Under the pieces are notes generated by a model. It searched no databases. It worked only from the letters and a program-made list of their open reading frames with translations, and was not told the origin of the DNA. Positions 47,510-56,288 of a stretch of 64,000 nucleotides of DNA are shown piece by piece. Source of the DNA: J054 sp963850255. Its GTDB lineage: Bacteria; Pseudomonadota; Gammaproteobacteria; Steroidobacterales; GCA-2729495. Each line of letters starts with the position of its first letter. Position 1 is the first letter of the stretch. The position numbers and the translations under genes were made by a program. Where the stretch lies: the NCBI GenBank assembly GCA_963850255.1, contig CAWKLL010000055.1, positions 1 through 64,000 of the forward strand. Direction: 5' to 3'.

Positions 47510-47898
47510 CCAGAAAGGTCAGGGGAATATCGATGGATGCGCTGGCGTCGATGGTCAGCACGTCGTCCTGCGCCGGTGCCACGCACCAGGAACGAATCAA
47601 GGTTAGTCAGCGCGACGGTGTCCAGCACTTCGCCGTCGCCGTCGGCCGAGTTGTCTATGATCGCAAGCTGATCGACACCATCCAGGGATTGCAGCTGGAC
47701 CAGGAGCTCGTTGTGCTCCGCGTCCATGTCGTATGTATAAGGAGTGAGATCCGCCGATAGCAGCAGGCGGGGTTCGAGGGGCTCAAATAAGGGCTTTGGC
47801 CGTGCCGAGCGCTGGACCTTGCCGAGCCATTGGCGGAACGAGGGCCGCCACCAGCCTTTCTTTCGGCGCGAGTGGGGATAGCCGGGTCGCTGGCTCAT
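47506..47898 (-). CDS. Giant protein N-terminus with LEPR-XLL motif
   Basis: The ATG at 47898 is preceded by a G-rich stretch about 9 nt upstream. The first 36 residues are strongly basic and Trp-rich (RRKKGWW) without a hydrophobic signal-peptide core. LEPRLLLSA follows at residues 41-49, the hallmark of LEPR-XLL proteins, in the usual context PLFEPLEPRLLLSADL. Then comes a DMDAEHNELLVQLQSLDGV-type beta region. The coding frame leaves this frame after SFLVRGTGA (about 47575-47508). The motif is known as a marker at the N-terminus of giant repetitive proteins and is presumed to be a sorting signal. Confidence 0.85.
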   Translation of the reverse strand: MSQRPGYPHSRRKKGWWRPSFRQWLGKVQRSARPKPLFEPLEPRLLLSADLTPYTYDMDAEHNELLVQLQSLDGVDQLAIIDNSADGDGEVLDTVALTNLDSFLVRGTGAGRRADHRRQRIHRYSPDLSG

Positions 47899-48254
47899 GC
47901 TTCAAGCCCCCCGGCAAATACGCAGGCACCACAATCGGTGTTACCGATCATGGACCTCACCGCCGTATCCCATTCAACAGCGCTCTCTCCGCATATCCCG
48001 AAATACGTTAACCAAAAACGCCACTACTTCGGGAAATGTTTCTTTTTATCTTCGGATCAGTATCGCGCTGCGGCAGAGCGGCCGTCAATTCTGCTAACTC
48101 AGGAAATTATTCACTACACAGGCTACTAAAACTTTAAAAGTCACGGCCTTGCGCAGACTATTGCAGAGAGCGGATCATCAGGCGGTATCCGCATCGTGGC
48201 GGTGAGCGCCGAAACACTCCGAATGCCCGCCGGTTACCAGATTATGTTCAACAG
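47899..48254. other. Region upstream of the giant gene
   Basis: A 356-bp gap between the giant gene and the downstream end of the dehydratase-like gene; both are on the minus strand. The middle part (48000-48130) is AT-richer and is the likely place for the giant gene's promoter, but I cannot point to convincing -35/-10 or sigma-54 boxes. No terminator hairpin was found for the dehydratase-like gene. Confidence 0.4.
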
Positions 48255-49791
48255 TTAATCCGCTTTCTCAAGCACGCGCTGCATATAACCAGACAGGTCA
48301 TTGACGATTTCCATCGCCGCACCAGGATCGATGCCGGCCAGGTTCTGCGCCAGGGCTTTTTTGAAATCCAGCTGCGACTGGCGCTGGATCTGAATACGCT
48401 GGGCCTGGGGTGAACCGGCACCGTGCATGGACTCCGTGAGATAGCCAACGGCATTGCGCCCGAGGGTCATGTTCTCAATCAGGCGCATGATGCGCATGCG
48501 ATCTTCGGTGGAAATTTCCTTACGGCCCTTGAGGTACTTGCGTATCAATGGGCCGACCTCGGGATGCTCGAGTTCCTGCTGCGACGGCATGGTCACCATC
48601 AGGCCGCCGGCAAGGTCCTGCGCCAGGCGGCCGATTTCATAGGGCATCTTGGTGACGTGGTGCTTGCACACATTGGCGATCATGTCGTCGTTCATGAATA
48701 CACCCGACTTCATCTCGCTGGCCTGGTAGCTTGAGGCGATACCCGTCGAGTAGATGGTTTCGTTCAGGTGGGTCATCTCCACCAGCTTGTCGCGGATATG
48801 CGAAGCCCGCTCTACGCCGTTGTAATCGGCCACGGTAGCCGCGGCGCCGATCAGCACGTCGCCGACACCGGACTTACACACATAGCTGCGGCGGTGATAA
48901 CAGGTAAAACGCTCGACCAGCATGGCGGCGAATTCGACTTCGCCGTCCATAAACACCCGCTCGTGCGGGATAAAGACGTCGTCGAAAATAATCATCGCTT
49001 CCTGGCCGGCGAACTTGGCATTGCCCACGTCCAGGTCACCTTCCATAGCGCGCGTGTCGCAACTCTGTCGGCCATATATATAAGTGATGCCATCAGCATC
49101 GACCGGCACCGCGCCGACGATGGCAAAGTCGCGATCTTTTTCCCCCAGCCGAATGGTCGGCATCACCAGCAGCCAGTGGGAGTTGATGCAACCCGTTTGA
49201 TGTGCCTTGGCGCCGCTGACATACACGCCCTCTTCCGTGCGGCGAGTGATATGCAGGTACAGGTCCTGATCATCCTGCTCATGCGGCGCCTTGCTGCGAT
49301 CACCTTTGACGTCTGTCATGGCGCCGCCGATTACGTAACCGCGTTGCTGCGTGAAACGCACGAAATCCACGAAACGCTGGTGGTAGGGAGTGGCATGCGC
49401 TTCGTCAATCTCGAAGGTAACGGAATGCAGGGAATTAAAGGCATCCATGCCTACGCAACGCTGAAAGCAGGTGCCGGTGAGCTGGCCCAGGCGTCGCTGC
49501 ATCTTGTTCTGGTTGACCAGGTCTTCGGGACTCTGCGCGATGTGCAGGAAGCGGTTTACGCGCTCGCCGGTATAGGGCGAGATTGCGGTACCCAGCTCGG
49601 GATTGCTATTCGCCAGGTCATAGGTTTCCGCCACGGCATTTATCGGACGGCCGGATTATCGGATGATCCACCGGTTCGTCCACCAGCTCGCCGAACAGGT
49701 AGACCTTCATGTTCCGGCCGCGCAGGCTGGCGATATAGTCGTCGCCACTACGAATCATTGGCGCGCTGGCTTCCTTGGCGATAGTGGCCAT
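48255..49791 (-). CDS. 4-hydroxybutyryl-CoA dehydratase/HpaB-family flavoprotein, one frameshift
   Basis: Start ATG 49791 (GGAG 7-10 nt upstream) gives MATIAKEASAPMIRSGDDYI then RGRNMKVYLFGELVDEPVDH. One extra G near 49645 breaks HPIIRPSINAVAETYDLANS, after which the frame is open to 48255, about 512 residues in all. TGTCFQRC supplies the Cys-x3-Cys pair, and YHRRSYVCK the His and third Cys, that bind the [4Fe-4S] cluster in the Clostridium enzyme AbfD. HpaB-type monooxygenases lack these, so a dehydratase/isomerase is favoured over a hydroxylase. The His-to-Cys spacing is one residue shorter than I recall for AbfD. Substrate unproven. Confidence 0.8.
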
Positions 49792-49950
49792 CAGTGGCTC
49801 CATGGTCAGATGGCAGTCAATTTTACACCCGGGCAGCGATGCCGTCAGATGGCGTTTGCCGGAGACCTTTGAGCCTGCAGCGCAGGGCCAAGGTATCCTG
49901 CCGCCAAGACAGAGCTCCGCCAGCGCGGCATCGGCTGGCAAGGACCGCGT

Positions 49951-51273
49951 ATGACTGACAATGGCACGAACCCAGCGGCCTACTCCGCCGCGCCGGTGTC
50001 CCAAGGCGCGCGGATCGACGCACTGGACCTGGTGCGCGGCTGCGCGGTACTGGGCATCCTGTTGATGAATATCTGGGCCTTCGCCGGCCCGCAGGCGTTT
50101 TTCGACAACCCCGCCGGTATTGCTGACTGGCCCGGCTCGCCCGTCGCCACCTGGGCGGTCGTGCATAGCCTGTTTGAAGGCAGCCAGCGCGCCCTGTTCT
50201 CACTGCTGTTCGGCGCCGGCATGTTACTGATGGTCACACGGCTGGGCGAGGTGCCCGGCGTACCGCTGGCCCGCGTTTATTACCGACGCATTTTTCTGCT
50301 CATCTGCATCGGCCTGTTCGATGCTTTTATCCTGCTGTGGCCGGCAGATATTCTGTTTACCTATGGACTATGCGGGCTGCTGCTCTACCCGTTGCGGCGT
50401 TTACCGGTCCCGGCACTGGTGATCATGGCCTGCCTGGTCATTGCATTGAACGCGGGTTTGCGCGTGGCCGATCTCAATAAAGCGCGCGAGCTGCAAGCCG
50501 CTTATCCGGAAGCTGCCCTGCGTGCGGACGAAGACGCGGCAGCGGCGAAAATCGTTGCGGACTGGAAAAAAATCGAGTCGCGCACCCGCCCGGATGTAAA
50601 CGGCGAAGAAATCACCGAGACCATTCGCATTACTTCATCCGGCAGCTTCGCCGAGTTCTATAAGCACCGCGCAACCAGTTCCCTGGTGCTGCAAACCGTT
50701 GTCGCCCTCAATGCCTGGTTTCTGGATGCGCTGGCCGTGATGTTGCTGGGCATGGCCGCGCTACGCGCCGGGCTATTCACTACCAAAATGCGCAGACCAG
50801 CGGTGCTGCTGCTGGTGGTCGGCTATGCCGTCGGGCTACCGCTGGCGCTGGCAGAAACCGTCACCTTGCTTAACAGCAACTTCGACCCGGTCCTCAAGAA
50901 GCAATGGCTGGTTACCTACGACCTGCGGCGTCTGGCCGTGGCCGCCGGCCATCTTGGACTGTTGCTACTTTGGTCACGCAGCGTTAACGGGCAATGGCTC
51001 AAACAAAAACTCGGCAATGTGGGTCGCATGGCACTGAGTAACTACCTTGCCCACTCTGTCATCTGCGGACTAATTTTCTACACTGTCGGCCTGGGGCTTT
51101 TCGGTCGTTATACCGGCTGGCATCTGTATGTTTTCGTGGCGCTGATCTGGTTGCTGCAAATCAGCTTCAGCAGCTGGTGGCTGGCGCGCTATCGCTTTGG
51201 CCCGGCTGAATGGTGTTGGCGCTCGCTGACTTACCGACGTCGCCAGGCGATGCGGCGAACCGCAGAAACTTAA
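49951..51273 (+). CDS. DUF418 membrane protein (YeiB-like)
   Basis: A 440-residue polytopic protein with about nine or ten membrane segments. It shows the family start RIDALDLVRGCAVLGILLMN, FSLLFGAGMLLM in the second segment region and the C-terminal DUF418 domain with GRMALSNYLAHSVICGLIFY and FGPAEWCWRSLTY. Function of the family is unknown; a transport or envelope role is often guessed. Its start lies 160 nt from the divergent dehydratase-like gene, so the two share a promoter region. Confidence 0.88.
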   Translation: MTDNGTNPAAYSAAPVSQGARIDALDLVRGCAVLGILLMNIWAFAGPQAFFDNPAGIADWPGSPVATWAVVHSLFEGSQRALFSLLFGAGMLLMVTRLGEVPGVPLARVYYRRIFLLICIGLFDAFILLWPADILFTYGLCGLLLYPLRRLPVPALVIMACLVIALNAGLRVADLNKARELQAAYPEAALRADEDAAAAKIVADWKKIESRTRPDVNGEEITETIRITSSGSFAEFYKHRATSSLVLQTVVALNAWFLDALAVMLLGMAALRAGLFTTKMRRPAVLLLVVGYAVGLPLALAETVTLLNSNFDPVLKKQWLVTYDLRRLAVAAGHLGLLLLWSRSVNGQWLKQKLGNVGRMALSNYLAHSVICGLIFYTVGLGLFGRYTGWHLYVFVALIWLLQISFSSWWLARYRFGPAEWCWRSLTYRRRQAMRRTAET

Positions 51274-51456
51274 CTGCGACCGACCGAGCCATCGGCGCGG
51301 CAGAACCATTGAGTTGCCGCCTAGAGGCGCAGCAAGTTCCCACCGCAGACAGATAGTGCCGGGTCGTGGAAACCGATTGAATCCCGGGCCTGCCAGCAAC
51401 TGTGATGAGGTTCATGGCGGCGCGCGCCATCAGTAATTACACTGTGTTTTGCTAGT

Positions 51457-51511
51457 CGGGCGCCCACGACAATTAAAGTCTCTCTGCGAGCTAGGCGTGG
51501 GCGCCCGTTTT
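51457..51511 (+). terminator. Strong intrinsic terminator downstream of DUF418
   Basis: A perfect 12-bp inverted repeat, CGGGCGCCCACG (51457-51468) and CGTGGGCGCCCG (51496-51507), is followed by TTTTCTC on the plus strand. The loop is 27 nt. It lies about 180 nt after the DUF418 stop; the rest of 51274-51599 shows no gene. On the minus strand there is no T-run, so it acts on plus-strand transcripts. Confidence 0.75.
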
Positions 51512-51599
51512 CTCTTTACTAGCAGCGTCGGCCTGGCCCTGGCCCGGCAAGCTTGCCGGTCACGGGCTCGCCTGGGCAGCGATTCATGCCTGCCAGCAG

Positions 51600-52457
51600 C
51601 TACTTCGCAGCCCGACGCTTATCCACCATGTCCTTAAATACCTGCGCGGAACTGGTCATTTGCGGACCATTCCATTCGGTGGGCGCAGTCAGATACTCGC
51701 TGTGATGCTTCTCAACGTAGGCGAGGATCGGCCGAGGCAATTCTGACGGACCTTCCATCAGTTTCATCGAGTGACTGTGAAAGACCATCTTGCCCGGCGC
51801 ATTACCCATCTCCATGAATGGCAGCCAGTCGGCCACTCGCGTCCAGGACATGGTGCAATAGGCTGAGCTGATGTCAGGATTCAGAATGTCGGTCTTGCTG
51901 CCAATCAGACCCCATAGCTCGGCATGCTGGTCAATGTTGCCCGACGAGTACAAGGGATAATCCTTGCGGTTCATCGCGGCCGGATGCTGAATAAAAAAGT
52001 TCTGCTGAAACGCCACCATGTCGCCACAGCTCACATAGGGATACGGCGGCGCCAGCGGACCCGGACCCTTGCGGCCGAATGTGCCATTGACCGGATCGTT
52101 TTGAATGTGCACCACATCGACTTTGCGGCCGCCGAGGAAGGGGTTACTCCATTCACTGAGAATCTCGCCGCTTACCGGATCGAGATAAAACAGCACTTCT
52201 CGGCTATAAATGCGATAGCCCTCTTCCACCTCCTCCAGACGAGCAGAGCCGAAGCCGAAGGTTCGGAAGCATTTGTAATTCTGTTCCTGCGGCACCATCG
52301 CCCAGGCCTGCCCTGGGAAGGCATAGAAGACGTCGTCGCCGTTCAGGTCACCACGCAGCTTCATCAGCGCCATGAAATTAGTTTCCGGATCGTCCAGGTC
52401 CAGATCGGGATCTTTGTCCGTCGTCAACGCAGCTGACTGGGATAGGCGCAGTGACAT
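51600..52457 (-). CDS. DUF1838 family protein
   Basis: A 285-residue soluble protein matching DUF1838: LMKLRGDLNGDDVFYAFPGQ, DPVSGEILSEWSNPF, YPYVSCGDMVAFQQNFF and SSAYCTMSWTRVADWLPF. The ATG at 52457 has GGAGA 7-11 nt upstream and is preferred over a TTG at 52472. It has no signal peptide. Members often occur in catabolic clusters of marine and soil bacteria, but no reaction is established. A relic of a second DUF1838 gene lies about 1.4 kb away at 53811-54343. Confidence 0.88.
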   Translation of the reverse strand: MSLRLSQSAALTTDKDPDLDLDDPETNFMALMKLRGDLNGDDVFYAFPGQAWAMVPQEQNYKCFRTFGFGSARLEEVEEGYRIYSREVLFYLDPVSGEILSEWSNPFLGGRKVDVVHIQNDPVNGTFGRKGPGPLAPPYPYVSCGDMVAFQQNFFIQHPAAMNRKDYPLYSSGNIDQHAELWGLIGSKTDILNPDISSAYCTMSWTRVADWLPFMEMGNAPGKMVFHSHSMKLMEGPSELPRPILAYVEKHHSEYLTAPTEWNGPQMTSSAQVFKDMVDKRRAAK

Positions 52458-52790
52458 CTTCGTCTCCAGCAAGTAAATGGGCGGCTAGTGTGCGAGCAAA
52501 GCCCAGCCACTGGGTGAAAAAACAGGCGTGCGCACCGCAGCTTGAACGGCCACCGATAGTCATGCTCATGTCCGGCAAGCTCTACTTTGGAAACGACTCA
52601 CCGAAACAGCGTACGTCGGTCTGTAAATCGCCTATCGCGGCCGTGCAAGCCGTCCCCTGCCGGAACCCGCGGTAACCTGGCCTTCGGCGGCAAATGTGAC
52701 GCAGTTCCTATCGCTCAAGCGATGGGATTACATAATGACTGCAATGCTTCGAAAAGGCTTCGAAATCAGGCTTTAAGCCACGGGTGACCC
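52458..52790. other. Divergent promoter region
   Basis: 333 bp between the start of the DUF1838 gene (minus) and the GAF protein (plus). It must hold both promoters. No clear operator dyad, small RNA or small gene is visible. Confidence 0.45.
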
Positions 52791-53774
52791 ATGATCAAAC
52801 CAGCTATTCCGGTCGATGAGAACCGGCGACTGCAAACCCTGCGGAACCTGAAACTGCTGGATACCGCTCCGGAGGAGCGCTTCGACCGCGTCACTCGAAT
52901 GGCCAAGAAGATCTTCGGCACGGATATTGCGCTGGTCAGCCTGGTAGACGCCGACCGGCAATGGTTCAAGTCGCGACAGGGCCTGGACGCCACGGAAACG
53001 CCGCGGGATATTTCATTCTGCGGTCATGCCATTCTCGATGACAAGATCATGGTGATTAACGACGCTCGCGAAGACGAACGGTTTTGCGACAACCCGCTGG
53101 TCGCCTGTGATCCGAATATTCGCTTCTACGCCGGCTACCCCATCAGTGCACCGGACAGCAGCCGCATCGGCACGCTGTGCATTATCGATTCCGAGCCCCG
53201 AAAGATCTCGAAAGAAGAGCTTGGCCTGCTAAGAGAGCTAGGCCGCATGGTTGAGGAAGAGCTGGTTGCATCCAGCCTGCTGCATAACGATCCGACCACC
53301 GGACTCTCGAATCGACTGGGCTTTACTATAATTGCGGAGCACCTGGTTGAATTCTGCCGTCGAAACACAACGCCGGTTTCGCTGTTGCTGCTGCAAGTGG
53401 AAAACCTGCATGCCATCGAAGAAAGGCTGGGGCCCGAGGAAGGCGATCGTGCTGCCACGGAACTCTCGCACCTGGTGATGGCGGGCTTCAGAGATTGCGA
53501 CATCATCGGGCGTGTTGCACTGGACGTCTTCGCAGTACTGCTGGCCGGAACCAGGCTCGACGGAATGGATACTGCGAGCGAGCGATTCCAGAAACTACTC
53601 GGCGAGGCAAATCGCAACAGCAGCTGCGACTACGAACTAGAGGTCTTGTCTCTGGGCACCGCCTACCACCCGGGTCGTCACACCAATGTCGAATCCCTGC
53701 TGCAAGACGGGGAGAGCAAGCTGAGGGAGCGGATCGAGTCACAAGATCTCGCAGCCGCCGGCGGCGATCACTAA
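52791..53774 (+). CDS. GAF-domain protein with a degenerate GGDEF domain
   Basis: A 327-residue soluble protein. Residues about 10-165 are a GAF domain of the type that precedes cyclases and kinases (LLDTAPEERFDRVTRMAKKI, then SFCGHAILDDKIMVINDARE and FYAGYPISAPDSSRIGTLCI). Residues about 175-320 follow the GGDEF fold (DPTTGLSNRLGF is the usual DxLTGLxNRRxF). The active-site strand reads GRVALDVFAVLL where GGxEFxxxL is expected, so diguanylate cyclase activity is unlikely. It may be a receptor or scaffold. It lies between the intact DUF1838 gene and a DUF1838 relic. Confidence 0.85.
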   Translation: MIKPAIPVDENRRLQTLRNLKLLDTAPEERFDRVTRMAKKIFGTDIALVSLVDADRQWFKSRQGLDATETPRDISFCGHAILDDKIMVINDAREDERFCDNPLVACDPNIRFYAGYPISAPDSSRIGTLCIIDSEPRKISKEELGLLRELGRMVEEELVASSLLHNDPTTGLSNRLGFTIIAEHLVEFCRRNTTPVSLLLLQVENLHAIEERLGPEEGDRAATELSHLVMAGFRDCDIIGRVALDVFAVLLAGTRLDGMDTASERFQKLLGEANRNSSCDYELEVLSLGTAYHPGRHTNVESLLQDGESKLRERIESQDLAAAGGDH

Positions 53775-53810
53775 CCCCGACCCAAAGCAGCCCGGGTGAT
53801 TCGGAGCCGA

Positions 53811-54343
53811 GTTTGGATCCTTTCCTGATGCCCTTCGAGCAATATGGCGACGACCTGATGCTCACCTGGGACTACACGCATTACCACAAGAACCCGGTAA
53901 CGCCGAAAGGCTGGCCGAAATCCTCAACCGGCCCCACCGTCAGCCCGGCCGAGCACTTCACCTTCAAGGTCTCTCGCACAGAACTTGAAGATCGCGATTT
54001 ATCCACGGTCCGCATGTATGCCGGCTTCTCCAGGTCTTCGCAATAGTGGCCGTGGGGGATGGGCAGCAGCGGCTTTGAAGGCGGCGTGCTAAGCGGACGT
54101 ATACACGGCTATAACGGGCTACCCGGTTACGACGATGTGCCGCGCAAGGTGATGGATTAACTGGAACGCCACGCGCCAGAGTATCTGACCCCCATCGACG
54201 GCTGGCCCAGCTCGTCGCCGCGACTGGATACCTGGACTGCCTACTCGCAGGATGTCGCGCCGGAAACCAAGGGATACCCCCGGACACCAGCCGCCGACGA
54301 GATTCGCCCGCCGACCGGAAAAGGCGCCATCGCTCATGGCTGA
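53811..54343 (+). pseudogene. DUF1838 relic with two in-frame stops
   Basis: One frame, in phase throughout, reads DPFLMPFEQYGDDLMLTWDY, then HFTFKVSRTELEDRDLSTVR, TAG (54044-54046), WPWGMGSSGFEGGVLSGRI, TAA (54158-54160) and LERHAPEYLTPIDGWPSSSP. This is the C-terminal half of a DUF1838 protein (compare TMSWTRVADWLPFMEMGNAP and YLTAPTEWNGP in the intact gene). The N-terminal half is missing. The TAG stands where Trp is expected. Two nonsense codons plus a missing half mark a true pseudogene. Confidence 0.75.
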
Positions 54344-54604
54344 CTCATAGCTGCCGAACTGATCCATCAACGACGTACATTGATGCAACAGGATTGCGGC
54401 TGCCTGGCCCAGTCCGGGCAGCCCGAGCGACCGCTTTGGGTCAACAGCGGTCATCCTGGCCGGAATCCCGGCGCACTTCCGCTGTCGGCCAAAAGCCGTC
54501 ACCGCGTCACAGCCCTAATCGACCATGTATCGGTAAATTAACCAGTAAACTGTTTTTCGTTCCATTGCAGTAAATTGAATTGGAGCGCCTGGGAGTAACG
54601 GGTA

Positions 54605-56227
54605 ATGGACAGGATCAGAAAGCTCGTGGTTATTGGCGGGACATTGGCAGTGCTCGCGGCCTGCGGTGGTTCGGGTGGTTCCGCGCCCGCAACAACGCCG
54701 CCACCTCCCGCGGCGCCGAACTGGGATCTCGTTGTAAACACTGCAGATGCTGCAAATACGCTGAGCCCTGCTCTGATCGGCTATTACGATCTTTCCGGCG
54801 TTCTTTACGATTACCAAAATGTACCTGGACTGATGAGCAACATGCAGGATGTTGGTTTTTCGTCGACGACTACGGGCACTGATTGGCGCATCGGTGTTGG
54901 GCGCTGGGAAATTGCCACTGAGATATTGCCAACACTGACCGATGGCAGCCCGTGTCTTAACGCAACGCCTGAATCTGAAACAGCTTTCGCGACGGAAACT
55001 GCGCTCCTCGCCAGCCGAGACTGGTTTACGTTCACCGATGGCAGTCCGGTGCTTGAAGCAAGCATCGTCGATGCTCGTTATCAACTGGACTACGTGCGAT
55101 CAGTTATCGATGACGCAACAGCATTTGGTGCGACACCGTACGTATCGATTGACCATATGCCGCGCGCGCTATCGATCAATCAAACACCGAATCGGCTCAA
55201 TTGTGACGCCACATTTACCAATAGCGTTTCAAACAATGAGCCGGCGGATCCGCTGGTCTTTTCAAAGGCCGCCGCCGGTTTGGTATCACGTGTCGTCGAA
55301 GGCACCGGTACAAAGACAGGAAACGAACGTCCCAGACCCGTTCGTTACTGGGAAGTCTGGAACGAGCCCGAGATCGCAACGTTCTGGGAGCCGACGCTGA
55401 CGGCGGATCCTGATTCTTTTTTCGATATGGCAATTGCAACGCTGCTTGAGCTCGATAGCTACAGGAACGCGACTGCAGATCCGAACGGACAGGCGATCAA
55501 GATCGGACTCGGCAGTTTCATTAGTGCGACCACGGCGGTTGCAACAATTGTCAATTTTGACGCCGTGAATATCCCATTCGATTTTATTTCGTTTCATGCG
55601 TACAACGACGATCCGCTGGTGATCGCCGACGCCATTCAATTGACCGAAAGCGCGATTCAGGGATCCACAAACTATCAGGATATTGAGATGGCGCTGGCCG
55701 AGTGGGGTCCGGACCTTGCTACTCGAGCGGGCGACCAGCAGTACGCAAGTTCAATGGCACCTGCTCTGCATGCGACCACGGTGCTCGCGCTGGGCGCCAA
55801 CACCGGTCTCGATCGCTCGCACAATGCGATCATCTACGATTTCTTCCCTGCCATCGCACTCGGACTGATCGACAATAGCGGCACACCGCGGCCACTCTAT
55901 CGCGCCTACGAACTAATGGCGAAATTGGTCTCGGATACGACCGAGCGTATTGCAGTTCAAGGTATTGCGGATGGTCGACTTGATGCTGGCATGGGTGCGG
56001 TACTGGTATCACGCGATACAACAAACGGCGTCATAAGGGTGTTGCTTACCAATCGTAACCAAGCACCACGGACCACGAGAGTTACACTCGACGGCACGGT
56101 TGTTACACCAAGCCAATTGTTCATGTTTGACGCCAGTGACAACCCGGCAAACCCGCTTGCAACGGTTGCGATGCCGCAGAGCGTGTTCGAATTACCGCCT
56201 GAGTCGATTGCCGTCGCGGAGTTTTAG
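54605..56227 (+). CDS. Lipoprotein, GH39-like glycoside hydrolase
   Basis: A 540-residue exported lipoprotein: a lipobox LAAC with Cys20, then a Gly/Ser/Pro-rich linker to about residue 38. The body fits a clan GH-A TIM barrel of the GH39 type. The proton-donor motif is YWEVWNEPE with Glu254, and the likely nucleophile is Glu366 in ALAEWGPD, the usual spacing of about 100-110 residues. A C-terminal beta-sandwich (VLLTNRNQAPRTTRVTLDG) follows, as in GH39 enzymes. It should act on xylose- or uronic-acid-containing glycans at the outer membrane. Codon use looks AT-richer than its neighbours. 54344-54604 upstream shows no gene. Confidence 0.8.
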   Translation: MDRIRKLVVIGGTLAVLAACGGSGGSAPATTPPPPAAPNWDLVVNTADAANTLSPALIGYYDLSGVLYDYQNVPGLMSNMQDVGFSSTTTGTDWRIGVGRWEIATEILPTLTDGSPCLNATPESETAFATETALLASRDWFTFTDGSPVLEASIVDARYQLDYVRSVIDDATAFGATPYVSIDHMPRALSINQTPNRLNCDATFTNSVSNNEPADPLVFSKAAAGLVSRVVEGTGTKTGNERPRPVRYWEVWNEPEIATFWEPTLTADPDSFFDMAIATLLELDSYRNATADPNGQAIKIGLGSFISATTAVATIVNFDAVNIPFDFISFHAYNDDPLVIADAIQLTESAIQGSTNYQDIEMALAEWGPDLATRAGDQQYASSMAPALHATTVLALGANTGLDRSHNAIIYDFFPAIALGLIDNSGTPRPLYRAYELMAKLVSDTTERIAVQGIADGRLDAGMGAVLVSRDTTNGVIRVLLTNRNQAPRTTRVTLDGTVVTPSQLFMFDASDNPANPLATVAMPQSVFELPPESIAVAEF

Positions 56228-56245
56228 CTACCGTGAGGCTTCCGG

Positions 56246-56275
56246 TGGAGCCGGGCACTAGCCGGGCACTCCACA
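56246..56275. terminator. Weak hairpin between convergent genes
   Basis: GTGGAG and CTCCAC flank a GC-rich centre between the ends of the glycosidase (plus) and the PEP-CTERM gene (minus). There is no T-run, so this is at best a weak or Rho-assisted terminator. Confidence 0.25.
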
Positions 56276-56288
56276 GTGGGTTCAGCTA

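Larger units (their letters stand above)
17353..47898 (-). other. Composite locus of a roughly 10,000-residue LEPR-XLL giant protein
   Basis: Thirty kilobases on one strand read as one modular protein once about twenty apparent single-base indels and one amber codon are bridged; each break resumes directly in another frame. Module order: LEPR-XLL N-terminus (47.9 kb), short repetitive region (47.5-46.7), BNR/VPS10-like propeller (46.7-43.2), long repetitive beta-rich modules (43.2-35.2), RTX repeats (35.1-33.0), a second propeller (32.9-31.7), beta-helix and Ig-like arrays (31.7-20), cadherin-like domains (19.4-18.8), TSP3 and dockerin-like ends (18.8-18.5) and a matrixin motif (18.1). This architecture fits a secreted calcium-stabilised adhesin or matrix protein. 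The individual open segments are listed separately. Confidence 0.75.

Noticed and set aside
54044..54046. TAG read as tryptophan or suppressed, by analogy with the amber at 30444
   Set aside because: The DUF1838 relic also has a TAA and lacks its N-terminal half, so nonsense decay is sufficient. Two cases do not support recoding.
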